DNA of 64,000 bases from Paraburkholderia bryophila (GCF_013409255.1 NZ_JACCAS010000002.1:2842001-2906000), one strand, 5' to 3'; numbered from the stretch's first letter, positions 51,751-61,245 are shown. Numbers and translations are program-made. Notes: a model not told the origin generated them from the sequence alone.

Positions 51751-53757
51751 TCATTCCACCGGCGAAGCCAGCAGCGCGACCGGCACACCGTCGCAGATCA
51801 CCCTCGCCAGGATCGACGCACCGAGCGCCGCACCGGCGCGCGTGTGGGGGTCGAACCCACTGGCCGAGCGGTCGACCCGCAAGATGTTGATCGGCCACGA
51901 GGCCCGCGACAGCCGCTCATGCGCGAACGAGCCGACCCATAGCGGCGTTGCGGAGATGCCGTTCTCGACCGCGTAACCGCTCGGCCAGAAGCGCAGCACG
52001 TCGCGTTCGTCGCGGGTGTCGCCGGCGCGCATGAAGACCAGCAACGACGGCACGCCGTTATTGAGCTTCGGCAAGACCGGCAGCGACACCGCCGCGACGT
52101 TGGGCGACGCGAGCGAGAGCAGGCTGTGCGCGGACAGGTCCGTGCCCTCGATCCACCCTTGAGCGCGGAGTTGTCCGCGAATCGATTCGGCGTTCGACAG
52201 CCACTGCAGCGTGAGCGGCTCCTTGTGATCGCCGCCCATGTCCGAGCGGTAGCACGGCAGATGCTTCCAGGCCGAGAGCGTCCATTGCGCCTGCGTGACC
52301 AGCACGGGTGGCCGCCGCAACATGGTGTCGGGCCGCGGCGAGGGCATCGCGACACCCAGTTGCACGCCGACGCTGACCAGCACGACCGCCAGCACCACGA
52401 CCGGCATCAGCGTACGGGCCGGCGGGGCTTCCGGATGCCGCCACATCGCGGTTAGCGCGACGATCGCGACCCACACATACGCGAGCGCCGCGCCGCCGAT
52501 CGCGTCGGACACCCAGTAGCGGCCGAAGTACAGCCCCGCCAGCGCTACCACGATCACCACGACCGTGCTCACGGTCGCGACGAACACGCCTTCCAGCTTG
52601 CCGACCCGCCGCGCGAGCAGGAAGGCCAGGAAGCCGTAGACGATCACCGTCGCCGCCACGTGATTGCTCGGAAACGCGTACGCGGTGGACATCAATTCGT
52701 TGGGCGGCGCGCGGCGCATCGCGAATTGCAGTGCGTAGATCAGCAATTGGGAAAACACGACCGCGGCGAGCCAGTAGCCGATGGTGCGCCAGCGCCGCTC
52801 CAGCAACATCCACACAACGACCGTGACGATCAGCGCCGCCAGCGTGAGCCCGCTGCCGAGCATCGCGAGACTCGCGAGGACAGTGTCGCCCCACGGCGTG
52901 CGAACCGACTGCAGAAAGTGATAGACCGACAGATCGACCTGCGTCAGCGGGTCGCCGCTGATCACGTCGTCGAGCACGCCGAAGAACAGCGCGCCCGACA
53001 CCAGTACGATCAGCGAGGTGAGCAGGAGGGTACTGGCGTCCGGCGTCTCGGGGTCGAGCATCTTGCGCGCGAAACGCCCGAGCGGACCCGGGTGCCGGCA
53101 CGCCCAACTGCCGATCGAGCGGCCCGCGGCGCTCGACCAGGCATTCGCATGCGAGAGCAGAAACCGGGCAACGCGAAAGCTCAGCCAGACGATGGCCACC
53201 AGCAGCGCGAGAATCACGACGAGCCGGAACGACACCGCGCCCGCCAGCAGCACCGACGCGCCGAACACCACGCCCGGCAGGATATGGGCGGGCGCCCACA
53301 GCAGCGCGGACAGCACGTTCATGGCGTAGAAGCGCAGCGGCGGCATGCCCAGCATGCCGGCCACGACCGGCACGATGGCCCGCAAAGGTCCGACGAAGCG
53401 GGCCAGCACGACGCTCTTCGCGCCATGCTTGCGAAAGAAGCGGTGGCCCGTTTCGAGGACTTCGGGATGTTTGCAGAACGGCCAGAACCGGACGATGCGG
53501 TCCTTGTAGCGGCCGCCGAGCCAGAAGCTCATGCCGTCGCCGGCAATCGCGCCCGCGATCGCCCAGACGAAGACCCAGACGAGACTGAGCGAGCCGGTGC
53601 CGGTCAGCGCGCCGGCGAGAAACATCGCGGTGCTGCCAGGAATGAAGGTGCCGATAACGGCGACGGCCTCCAGAAAGGCCGCGAGAAAGACGACCGCGAG
53701 CATCCATTGCGGATGCCCGGCGAGCGAATGCAGGAAGTGAAGGTAGGCGTGCTCCAT
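51751..53757 (-). CDS. DedA-PAP2-LssY three-domain membrane protein
   Basis: A 668-residue fusion. Residues 1-200 are DedA-like (LEAVAVIGTFIPGSTAMFLAGA, RFVGPLRAIVPVVAGMLGMP). Residues about 260-440 are a PAP2 phosphatase domain with FAMRRAPP, FPSNHVAATV and YFGRYWVSDAIGG, in which the usual C3 histidine is Tyr. The C-terminus (about 470-668) is an LssY-like domain. Probable role is lipid phosphate hydrolysis or flipping in the inner membrane. Confidence 0.85.
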   Translation of the reverse strand: MEHAYLHFLHSLAGHPQWMLAVVFLAAFLEAVAVIGTFIPGSTAMFLAGALTGTGSLSLVWVFVWAIAGAIAGDGMSFWLGGRYKDRIVRFWPFCKHPEVLETGHRFFRKHGAKSVVLARFVGPLRAIVPVVAGMLGMPPLRFYAMNVLSALLWAPAHILPGVVFGASVLLAGAVSFRLVVILALLVAIVWLSFRVARFLLSHANAWSSAAGRSIGSWACRHPGPLGRFARKMLDPETPDASTLLLTSLIVLVSGALFFGVLDDVISGDPLTQVDLSVYHFLQSVRTPWGDTVLASLAMLGSGLTLAALIVTVVVWMLLERRWRTIGYWLAAVVFSQLLIYALQFAMRRAPPNELMSTAYAFPSNHVAATVIVYGFLAFLLARRVGKLEGVFVATVSTVVVIVVALAGLYFGRYWVSDAIGGAALAYVWVAIVALTAMWRHPEAPPARTLMPVVVLAVVLVSVGVQLGVAMPSPRPDTMLRRPPVLVTQAQWTLSAWKHLPCYRSDMGGDHKEPLTLQWLSNAESIRGQLRAQGWIEGTDLSAHSLLSLASPNVAAVSLPVLPKLNNGVPSLLVFMRAGDTRDERDVLRFWPSGYAVENGISATPLWVGSFAHERLSRASWPINILRVDRSASGFDPHTRAGAALGASILARVICDGVPVALLASPVE

Positions 53758-53869
53758 CGTGCGCGATCGGGCGTCCTCGGGTAACGCTTGATCATAACGC
53801 GCACGGCGGCCTTCTTATTCCATCGGTGACAACAGCCGGCCGGTCAAATTGGCCAAACCGGCTGGACGC

Positions 53870-54607
53870 TCACGAAGCGCTCAGCGAATCGCCCGAGACG
53901 CGCACGCGTTCGCCGATCTGCACGGGCGGTTGCGTCTCATAGTTGAAGTTGCGGTAGCTGCCGTCCTGCATGCGCACCTGCACCTGATAAGAGGTCTGCT
54001 TGCGCACCGCATGCTCGATGCCGTTGCCCGCCAGTCCGCCGCCGACCACGCCCGCGATGGTCGTGAAGATCTTGCCGCGTCCACCGCCGATCTGATTGCC
54101 GACGAGACCGCCCGCCACCGCGCCGCCCAGCGCGCCGAGGCCCGTGGTCGGCTCGGGCGCTTGCACCGTGTTGATGGCGACGACTTCGCCCGCGTACGGA
54201 TCGGCGACCGGCCGCTGCGCCGAAGATGGATACGGAGCCTGGTATTCCTGATTGTTCGCGTAGGTCGGCGCGCTCATAGGTGGGCGCGGGTGCGTGTGAT
54301 GCACCGGCGGGCGGACCGGTGCGGCTTGTTGCATAGGTTGCTGCGCGATTTGTTGCGTGGGTTGCTGTACCTGTGCCGGCTGCGTGGCGGTGACCTGTGC
54401 GTTGACGCCAGGCGCAGTTTGCGCGGAGATCGCGCCGATCGCGGTAGCGGGCGTCGCCGGTTCCGTGACGGCGTGCGAGGTGGGCAGCAGACCCGTCATT
54501 GCGGCGATGCCGGTGGCGCTCGCGAGAATCACGGCGACCGCGGCCCCCGCGACCAACGGATGAATACGGCTGCGCTGCGGCTGGGTGGAAGTAAGGTTGT
54601 TGTTCAT
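53870..54607 (-). CDS. Glycine-zipper outer-membrane/periplasmic protein
   Basis: A 245-residue protein with an N-terminal membrane anchor (LVAGAAVAVILASATGIAAM), a long Gln/Pro/Ala-rich linker, and a glycine-zipper domain (GALGGAVAGGLVGNQIGGGRGK...VVGGGLAGNGIE) followed by SYQVQVRMQDGSYRNF. This resembles SlyB/17-kDa surface antigen-type proteins but with an inner-membrane anchor instead of a lipobox. Role in envelope stability is the family guess. Confidence 0.75.
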   Translation of the reverse strand: MNNNLTSTQPQRSRIHPLVAGAAVAVILASATGIAAMTGLLPTSHAVTEPATPATAIGAISAQTAPGVNAQVTATQPAQVQQPTQQIAQQPMQQAAPVRPPVHHTHPRPPMSAPTYANNQEYQAPYPSSAQRPVADPYAGEVVAINTVQAPEPTTGLGALGGAVAGGLVGNQIGGGRGKIFTTIAGVVGGGLAGNGIEHAVRKQTSYQVQVRMQDGSYRNFNYETQPPVQIGERVRVSGDSLSAS

Positions 54608-54720
54608 GGCGGACTCCGCGTGTAGGTGCCTGCAATAACGCGGCAGCCAGGCCGGCGGTGTACGCAAACAGCAAGCGGCTTTGTAAGGATTTGTACAGCT
54701 TTGTCCGGGTTGTTACAGAT

Positions 54721-55365
54721 TCAGATTTCGTCGCTGAATTCGTTGAGAAAACGCTGCAAACGGGCGTGGCGAATGCCGGCCAAACGGGTGCCGGTCGCGG
54801 TCTGAAAACCGGAGGCCAGTTTCAGCAGCTTGGTGTGGAAATGGTCGAGCGTGTAGCGGGTGTCGTCCAACGGACGGTGCGCCGCGTGCGGGTCGGCCGG
54901 ATCGTATAACGCGCGGCCCATCCGTCCGGCGACGTAGAAGCAGCGCGCCACGCCCAGCATGCCGAGCGCGTCGAGGCGGTCGGCGTCCTGCAGCGTTTTC
55001 GCTTCGAGCGTGGTCGGGGTGACGGCGGCTGAAAAACTGTGCGCCTCGATCGCGTGTGCGGTGGCCTGAATGGTCGCGTCCGTCCAGCCGAGCGACTTCA
55101 GCACGCGTGCCGCTTTTTCGGCCGACAGGCGCGAGGCCTGCGCACGCAGCGGCGAGTTCTTCTCGACGGCGACGCAGTCGTGCAGCAGCGTCGCAGCGAA
55201 CAGTACCTGCGGGTCGCCGCCTTCTTCCGCGTGGATGGCCGCGGCGTTTTTCCAGACGCGTTGCAGATGCGAGGTGTCGTGCGAGCCGTCGCCGTTGTCG
55301 TCGTCAGCGTGCGGCAGCAGGGTCTGCGCGAGGTCCTGGAAGGGGGCGAAGGCGGTGGCAGTCAT
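54721..55365 (-). CDS. HD-domain phosphohydrolase
   Basis: A 214-residue metal-dependent phosphohydrolase. The HD motif residues appear as DTSHLQRVW, LLHDCVAVE and a downstream DADRLDALGM. HD proteins of this size act on nucleotides or related phosphates; the substrate is not predictable. The start at 55365 (MTATAFAPF) is the most likely. Confidence 0.83.
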   Translation of the reverse strand: MTATAFAPFQDLAQTLLPHADDDNGDGSHDTSHLQRVWKNAAAIHAEEGGDPQVLFAATLLHDCVAVEKNSPLRAQASRLSAEKAARVLKSLGWTDATIQATAHAIEAHSFSAAVTPTTLEAKTLQDADRLDALGMLGVARCFYVAGRMGRALYDPADPHAAHRPLDDTRYTLDHFHTKLLKLASGFQTATGTRLAGIRHARLQRFLNEFSDEI

Positions 55366-55529
55366 CGGTGCGGTCCGTGAGGAAAGCCGCCGATTATCGC
55401 GCATCGTCTGCCGATTGCTGATTCGGCGGCGCTGAACAAAGCGGGTTTTGCGTCGTCATACTCTTTGAGCGGTCGCGTCAGGCGCGACGCAGCGGGTGAG
55501 AGCAGTTCGACGAAGTAACGGAGTGGGCT

Positions 55530-55898
55530 ATGAAGATCGTAACGGGTAGGTTCGCCGTGTCGGTGTTGATGTCGGCACTGGTCGTGGGTGTCGCCGGCGC
55601 GGCGTATGCGCAGTCGGGCGGCAATAGTGGTGACGTCGGCATGAGCGGCGCGCAGTCGGGCGGCGCGAATAACGCAGGTCTCCCGGGACTTGGCGTGACG
55701 CCGGGGCCTGGTCCGAGTGCCAGTCCCGGTCCAACGCCGGGCTTGGGCACAGCGCCCGCCGCGCCCGCGATGGGTACAACTAGCGGCGGGGGAGCGGGTC
55801 CCAATCTCAGCACCGCGCGGGCCAACGGCACGAGCCTGTACGCGAATCCGGACCCGCGCGCGCCGGGGCTTGCCGGCCGAGTTGCGCCGCCACGCTAG
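55530..55898 (+). CDS. Exported Gly/Pro-rich hypothetical protein
   Basis: A 122-residue protein with a signal peptide (MKIVTGRFAVSVLMSALVVG, cleavage near AYA-Q). The mature part is low-complexity, rich in Gly, Pro, Ser and Ala (LPGLGVTPGPGPSASPGPTP). No family is recognised. Confidence 0.6.
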   Translation: MKIVTGRFAVSVLMSALVVGVAGAAYAQSGGNSGDVGMSGAQSGGANNAGLPGLGVTPGPGPSASPGPTPGLGTAPAAPAMGTTSGGGAGPNLSTARANGTSLYANPDPRAPGLAGRVAPPR

Positions 55899-56027
55899 TG
55901 CGTAACGCCGGCCGATCAACTCCGCCAAGCTAGCGCTTAACGCCGGCGGCCACGCCGCTCCTCAACAGTCCCCTATAAAATGCACGTCCCGACAACCGAA
56001 TCCGGTTCAACCACGAAGGAGAAGGGT

Positions 56028-56504
56028 ATGGCGCATGGCGAGCACAAATACGACGTATCGGTGCAGTGGACAGGCAACCGCGGCAGCGGCACCTCGGGAT
56101 ATCGCGCTTACGGCCGCGATCATGTGATCACCTCAGGCGGCAAGCCGGCGATTCCCGGCTCGGCAGACCCGGCCTTTCTCGGCGACGCCGAGCGCTGGAA
56201 TCCGGAGGACCTGCTGGTCGCCTCCGCCAGCGCCTGCCACAAGCTCTGGTATCTGCACCTGTGCTCGGACGCCGGCATCATCGTGCTCGACTATCGCGAC
56301 GACGCCGAAGGCACCATGCTCGACGATCCGCAGCAGGGCCGCTTCTCGCAGATCGTGTTGCGCCCGCACGTGGTGATCCGGGCAGGTGGCGATGTGGAAC
56401 TGGCCACGCATCTGCATCACACGGCTCACGAAAAATGCTACATCGCGAATTCGGTCAACTTTCCGATTCTCTGCGAGCCGTCCGTTTCAACCGACGCGCC
56501 GTAA
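56028..56504 (+). CDS. OsmC-family protein
   Basis: A 158-residue OsmC/YhfA-type protein. The pair of cysteines expected for peroxide reduction appear as C70 (SASACHKLWYLHLC) and C137 (HEKCYIANSV), plus C79. It probably reduces organic hydroperoxides. The ATG at 56028 is preceded by AAGGAGAAGGG; the longer frame from 55980 lacks conservation. Confidence 0.82.
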   Translation: MAHGEHKYDVSVQWTGNRGSGTSGYRAYGRDHVITSGGKPAIPGSADPAFLGDAERWNPEDLLVASASACHKLWYLHLCSDAGIIVLDYRDDAEGTMLDDPQQGRFSQIVLRPHVVIRAGGDVELATHLHHTAHEKCYIANSVNFPILCEPSVSTDAP

Positions 56505-56615
56505 CCGGCATTGAACCAGCATTGAACCAGCATTAACGCAGCGTAGCCGCACACGCAATACGGTTGCCGCGCCCGCGCTGAACAGTCGCGAGCGCGGCAA
56601 CCGGCGACACTTCAC

Positions 56616-58274
56616 TCAGTGCAGCAACGTCATCTGCACGACCTTCACGATCACTAGCGCGACCGCCGCGATCAGGTAACCGCGCAGCACACCCATCCAC
56701 ACGCGTTTGGACATCGTCAATTGCGGCGCCGGCAGATCTTCCAGCGGCGGCATGCGCCACGTGTCGCGCGCACCCTTCGCATAGGTCGGCTCCGTTTCGC
56801 GCGCCATGCCGTTAGCGGAGTCGAGCCGGCGCTTGCGCACCACCAGCGTCGCCGCGTAACCGACCGCCGCCATCAGCGTGCCGCCGGCGAGTACTTCGAT
56901 AATCGTTTCGCCGGTAATGTCCGGGTACATGACCGATGCCGTCAGAATGATGGAGAGCATGACGAGTACCCAGACCACCGCGCCGGTGAAGAAGTTGAGT
57001 TTCTTCGAGTTCACCCACGGGCCGAGGACCGCGCGGTCGTTGCACAACAGCAGCAGGAACACGGTCGCGCTCGGCAGCAGCACGCCCGCGAGCGTTTGCA
57101 CCGCTTCCGTCAGCAGGCCGAGCGGGCTGCCGGGAATCAGCACCAGGGTCGCGGCCGCCGCAATGATGCCGAAGTAGACCAGGTAGAAGCCCTTCGCGTC
57201 CGACACGCCGCGATGCAGCGAGTGACGAATCTTGAACACGTCGCCGATCGCATAAGCGGTCGACAACGACACCGCCGCCGCGCCGATGATGCACGCGTCG
57301 AGCAACGCAATCGCGAACAGCACGGCGGGGGTGCGTCCGGCGTATCTCTCGAGGCCGGCGAGCACGCCGCCCGCATCCGTGAAATTGCCGAATTCCGGCT
57401 TGCCGGCATACAGCGCCGCGCAGAAAGAAATCATCGCCACGGCGCCGATCATCACGAAGACGATACCTATCCACAGATCCGCTTTTTCATACTTCATGAA
57501 GCGCGGCGTGATGCGCTTGTCGACAATGTAGCTCTGCTGGAAGAACAACTGCCAAGGCGCGACGGTCGTGCCGACAATGCCGATCACGAGCAGCATCACG
57601 TCGCTGAGTTTCGAATGAGCGGGCCAGTTCGGAATGAAGAAGTCGTGCGCCATCTGACTGACCGGCGGATGAATCGACACCAGCACCGGCACCAGCAGCA
57701 GGCTCAGCAGACATAGCACTACCGCGAAGCGTTCGAAGCGCCGGAAGTTGCCGGTACTGACCGCGGCCATCGTTACCGCCGCGGCAATGCACACGCCGGC
57801 CACCTTCGGGATGCCGAAAAAATCCAGCACGAAGGTAATGCCGATGAACTCGGTCACGATCGTCAGCGCATTCAGAATGAACAGATCGACCACACTGAAC
57901 GCGCCCCAGAACTTGCCGAAGCGCTCGAAGATCAGCCGTGCATGGCCGACGCCGGTCACGGCGCCCAGACGCAGCACCATTTCCTGATTGACGAACAGCA
58001 CCGGCACGAGCAGCAGCATGGTCCACAGCAAGGTGGTGCCGTAGTTCTGGCCCGCTTGCGTGTAGGTGCCGAAGGCACCGGCGTCGTTATCGCCGACCAT
58101 CACGATGAGACCGGGGCCGAGAATCGCGAGCAGCGTGCGGAAACGCGCCCACCAGGTGTTGCGCGGTGCGGTGTCGTGATGAGCGATGGTGCCCAGCGCG
58201 CCTTTGATATCGCCAATGTGGGCCTCGTCGAGAACCGCGCTGCGTGGTGGTGAGACGTTGATGGGAGTGGACAT
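56616..58274 (-). CDS. Nramp-like divalent metal transporter, non-canonical motifs
   Basis: A 552-residue polytopic protein with the Nramp fold. The TM1 metal site, normally DPGN, reads GDNDAGAFGT (residues 61-70); the TM6 motif, normally (A/C)xMPH, reads GTTVAPWQLFFQQ, so the metal-binding Met is absent. This matches distant Nramp-related transporters for metals other than Mn2+/Fe2+ (for example Mg2+). A 51-residue ORF and a leader-like ORF lie directly upstream on the same strand. Confidence 0.78.
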   Translation of the reverse strand: MSTPINVSPPRSAVLDEAHIGDIKGALGTIAHHDTAPRNTWWARFRTLLAILGPGLIVMVGDNDAGAFGTYTQAGQNYGTTLLWTMLLLVPVLFVNQEMVLRLGAVTGVGHARLIFERFGKFWGAFSVVDLFILNALTIVTEFIGITFVLDFFGIPKVAGVCIAAAVTMAAVSTGNFRRFERFAVVLCLLSLLLVPVLVSIHPPVSQMAHDFFIPNWPAHSKLSDVMLLVIGIVGTTVAPWQLFFQQSYIVDKRITPRFMKYEKADLWIGIVFVMIGAVAMISFCAALYAGKPEFGNFTDAGGVLAGLERYAGRTPAVLFAIALLDACIIGAAAVSLSTAYAIGDVFKIRHSLHRGVSDAKGFYLVYFGIIAAAATLVLIPGSPLGLLTEAVQTLAGVLLPSATVFLLLLCNDRAVLGPWVNSKKLNFFTGAVVWVLVMLSIILTASVMYPDITGETIIEVLAGGTLMAAVGYAATLVVRKRRLDSANGMARETEPTYAKGARDTWRMPPLEDLPAPQLTMSKRVWMGVLRGYLIAAVALVIVKVVQMTLLH

Positions 58275-58404
58275 GGGGTGCCGCCTGATTGGGTTGACTG
58301 GTTGAGCGGATGCGGCGCGCCTTCAGGATCCGCTGGGCGTCAGTCGTCGAACGACTGCCGAACATGCGGATCGCGAAGGCGTGCTGCTGACAGGGGTGAA
58401 TCGA

Positions 58405-58560
58405 TTACGAAACTGAGAACGTCGCGGCGTGAGACGCCAGCGCTTTGACGCGATGCCAGAACACGACGAGCCAGTGCGGCTTGATGCTATGCAGCGCGAG
58501 GGCCGCGTCGCTGTGAATGTGCGTTTGTTGCAGCGTCGGAACGAGGATAGCGATGTACAT
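58405..58560 (-). CDS. Small ORF upstream of the Nramp-like gene
   Basis: A 51-residue frame (MYIAILVPTLQQTHIHSDAA...) with a good GGAGAAAAAACATG start, 130 bp before the Nramp-like start. Too short for easy family recognition; His-rich (six His). It could be a small accessory protein or a leader peptide linked to metal transport. Confidence 0.45.
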   Translation of the reverse strand: MYIAILVPTLQQTHIHSDAALALHSIKPHWLVVFWHRVKALASHAATFSVS

Positions 58561-58647
58561 GTTTTTTCTCCGTGCGTAATGTCTGACGTGGCATTGACGC
58601 GGGCTTTACGCGGTGTGCGGAAAGCCGGCAGACACGGAGCGGCGGCG

Positions 58648-58746
58648 CTAGGCGCGCGGCGGCATACGTCTACCTGCTTTCCATAGGCAAAAGGAAACTT
58701 GAATGGCGATGGGTCGGCATATGGGATAACTGTCACTGTCCGGCAT
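58648..58746 (-). CDS. Possible 32-residue leader peptide
   Basis: AAGGAG-N6-ATG opens a 32-codon frame (MPDSDSYPICRPIAIQ...) that ends 87 bp before the 51-residue ORF. The spacing and ribosome site suggest it may be translated as a leader; nothing else supports it. Confidence 0.3.
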   Translation of the reverse strand: MPDSDSYPICRPIAIQVSFCLWKAGRRMPPRA

Positions 58747-59405
58747 GGCGGCTCCTTATCTGCGGTGTGTATCGGTGCGGACGGCTAGTTGCGGACGGCT
58801 AGTCGCGGACGACTGGATACCTGCTGCACTCGATACCCACGTGTTTAGCCACGCCGGGTCACGCCGCGATTCGAACCAAACGAACGATTCGAACCGGCGT
58901 GAGCCAGCGAGGCCGCGAGCCGGGGCTCGCGACGCGGTGCCAGACGGAATGCGGAGGTGCGAAAGCACGCCGCGCCCGAATGGCGCTAGTTAATAAGGTG
59001 CACGGAGAGGGTTGCTACGGCGCGCACCGTCTGCCTGCTGGCAAGACGGCGGCTGAGAAAAGAGAGCGCGGGCGTCGTGCCGGTCAGGCAGTGAAACTGT
59101 TCGAAGATCGACTACTGCTTGAGTCCAAGGCATGGGCCCCGTTTGTGAAGACGGGCGAATTTTATGCACTCCCGCAAGCAGAAGTCAACATGCTTCGTTA
59201 AGCGAAGCAAATATTCTTTGACCGCCCGGCGAATAGCGCGCGACGTGTTGCAAAGAGGCCATGAAGTCTTTCAGAAGCGACAGGAAGGGAAGGCCGATGA
59301 AGGAATCCGGGGCCGTGTTCCATGCGCTCAGGTCCGTGCTCGCGCGCGTTCATTACGAGGATTCGGAGTGCGATATCTTTTACGCGACCTTTACGCGGTT
59401 TTTAC
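58747..59405. other. Intergenic stretch with no convincing gene
   Basis: Apart from a CGCGAGCC-GG-GGCTCGCG dyad at 58914-58931 and two GATTCGAACC direct copies near 58868 and 58886, nothing is recognisable. A 74-codon frame from 58979 (MALVNKVHGEGCYG...) shows no family and may be spurious. Confidence 0.4.
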
Positions 59406-59435
59406 TTGCGATTTTCCAAACGTGCCGAATACAAT
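59406..59435 (+). promoter_or_regulatory. Sigma-70-like promoter of the OprB gene
   Basis: TTGCGA (59406-59411) and TACAAT (59430-59435) with an 18-base spacer. A start near 59442 would give a leader of about 270 nt before the ATG at 59714. Confidence 0.5.
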
Positions 59436-59441
59436 CCGCCC

Positions 59442-59713
59442 GTCTCGTCAAATGGAGTCCCTCGTGGACACATGCTCTAGTAGTGGAAGTCCGACGCCGG
59501 TCTACGCCGGCGCAGTATCCGCGGGTTAGCAGCAGGTTCGTTCCTTCGCCGCTAACTCGCTCCGTTCGGGTTAGCGCGCTTCTTCAGTGACCGGTTCTCG
59601 CCGGTCAGTCAGCAGCACGCTCCCTCTTTTGATCGCTATCGCAACGTCGCTTGCGAGGGACGGTCACGTCTTTACATCGCCCGGTTCAAGCCAGGCTCGA
59701 TGGGAGTGAGCTT
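59442..59713 (+). ncRNA. Long structured 5' leader of the OprB gene (candidate cis-regulatory RNA)
   Basis: The leader contains several nested hairpins: GCCGG-N5-GCCGG-type pairing near 59497-59515, GGGTTAGC with GCTAAC (about 59521-59565), CGCTAAC (about 59559) with GTTAGCG (about 59577), and GACCGG-TTCTCG-CCGGTC near 59589-59606. The middle CGCTAAC can pair with either flank, so two exclusive folds are possible. This resembles a riboswitch or attenuator, but it matches no class I can name. Confidence 0.4.
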
Positions 59714-61216
59714 ATGTTCGTCAAAATGTCGTCGGTGGATGGGGTGGCGCGCTGTGCGCGCAATGTGCGGTTTGGTGCGGCGGAACTCGACGCCGCCAAG
59801 TCGGATAAAGCAGGGCGATGGAAGGCCGGGGTTCCGGTTGGACTCACGTTGCTGTTGTCGGTTGGGATCGTGCCTTCGGTGTTGGCGCAGACAGCGGAGC
59901 CGACACCGGCCGCACCGGCTGGTTTGTGGGAGCGCTCCACGCTGCTCGGCGACATGGGCGGCTTGCGTCCGTGGCTCGGCAATTACGGTGTGACCTTCAG
60001 CCTGCAGGAAACCAGCGAGTATCTGAACAACCTGAGCGGCGGCACGAAACGCGGCGGCGCGTACGACGGTTTGACCCAGTTCGGCCTCGTCGTCGATACG
60101 GACAAAGCGCTCGGCCTGCCGGGCGGCACCTTCAACGTGTCGGGCTTGCAGATTCACGGCAGCAATCTCAGCACGCGCAATCTGCAGACGCTGCAAAGCG
60201 CGAGCGGCATCGAAGCGGATAGCACCACGCGGTTGTGGGAGCTCTGGTATCAGCAATCGTTGATCGGCGGCAAGGTCGACGTGAAGGTCGGGCAGCAAAG
60301 TCTCGACCAGGAATTCATGGTGAGCCAGTTCGCCACGCCCTTCGTCAACGCAACGTTCGGCTGGCCGGTGTTGCCGTCGATCGATTTGCCCGCAGGTGGG
60401 CCGGCGTATCCGTTGGCGTCGCTCGGGGTGCGTGTGCGCGCCAAACCCTCGGATGCATGGACCGTGCTGGCCGGCGTGTTCAATGGCAATCCGGCCGGTA
60501 GCGACGTCGGCGATCCGCAGCAGCAAAACCGTCACGGCACGAATTTCAATCTGCGCGGCGGCGCGTTGTTCATCGGCGAAGTGCAGTACGCGATCAATCA
60601 GCCGCCGGCGAGTGGCTCGGGCGCAGCGTCAGGCGGCTTGGCGGGAAACTACAAGCTCGGCTTCTGGTACAACACGCAGCATTTCGCCGACCAGCGTTTC
60701 GACAATACCGGGCTCTCACTCGCGAATCCGGCGAGCAGCGGTGTGGCGGCGAACCATCGGGGCGATTACAGCTTCTATGCGGTCGCCGATCAGACTGTCT
60801 GGCAGCGCGGCGGCGACAGCCCGCAATCGGTAGGCGTGTTTGCGCGGATCATGGGCGCGCCGGGCGATCGCAATCTGGTGGACCTCGGCGTGAATGCGGG
60901 CGTAACGCTCAAGGCGCCGTTCAAGGGACGTGACAACGATGTCGCCGGATTGGCGGTCGGCTACGCGAAGATCGGCTCGCACGCGCAAGGTCTCGCGAGC
61001 GATACCGCGGCGCTGGGCACGCCGGGTTATCCGTCGCGAAGTGCGGAGACGGTGGTCGAGGCCACGTATCAGTATCAGGTCGCGCCTTGGTGGCTGGTGC
61101 AGGCGGACTTCCAGTACGTGTTCCGGCCGGCGGGCGGCGTGCCGGATCCGCTGAATCCGGCGCAGCGCGTGGGCAATGAGGCGGTCGTCGGGTTGCGGAC
61201 CAATATTGTTTTTTGA
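59714..61216 (+). CDS. OprB-family carbohydrate-selective porin
   Basis: A 500-residue outer-membrane protein: signal-like N-terminus, then WERSTLLGDMGGLRPWLGNYGVTFSLQETSEYLNN, the OprB core with EVQYAINQ and FGWPVLPSIDLPAGGPAYPLASLGVRV, and the terminal Phe of RTNIVF. OprB porins admit sugars or other small solutes. The ATG at 59714 follows GGGAG. It sits beyond a long structured leader. Confidence 0.85.
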   Translation: MFVKMSSVDGVARCARNVRFGAAELDAAKSDKAGRWKAGVPVGLTLLLSVGIVPSVLAQTAEPTPAAPAGLWERSTLLGDMGGLRPWLGNYGVTFSLQETSEYLNNLSGGTKRGGAYDGLTQFGLVVDTDKALGLPGGTFNVSGLQIHGSNLSTRNLQTLQSASGIEADSTTRLWELWYQQSLIGGKVDVKVGQQSLDQEFMVSQFATPFVNATFGWPVLPSIDLPAGGPAYPLASLGVRVRAKPSDAWTVLAGVFNGNPAGSDVGDPQQQNRHGTNFNLRGGALFIGEVQYAINQPPASGSGAASGGLAGNYKLGFWYNTQHFADQRFDNTGLSLANPASSGVAANHRGDYSFYAVADQTVWQRGGDSPQSVGVFARIMGAPGDRNLVDLGVNAGVTLKAPFKGRDNDVAGLAVGYAKIGSHAQGLASDTAALGTPGYPSRSAETVVEATYQYQVAPWWLVQADFQYVFRPAGGVPDPLNPAQRVGNEAVVGLRTNIVF

Positions 61217-61245
61217 GGGGGCGGCTCGAGCCCACTCAACTCACC

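Noticed and set aside
56616..58274. MntH (Mn2+/H+ symporter) identity
   Set aside because: The DPGN and MPH motifs that define canonical Mn/Fe Nramp are missing, so the name would mislead.
58979..59201. A 73-codon frame (MALVNKVHGEGCYG...) as a gene
   Set aside because: No ribosome site of note and no recognisable pattern; it is more likely chance in GC-rich DNA.
59442..59713. yybP-ykoY or another named riboswitch in the OprB leader
   Set aside because: I could not match the conserved bulge sequences of any class; it is reported only as a structured leader.
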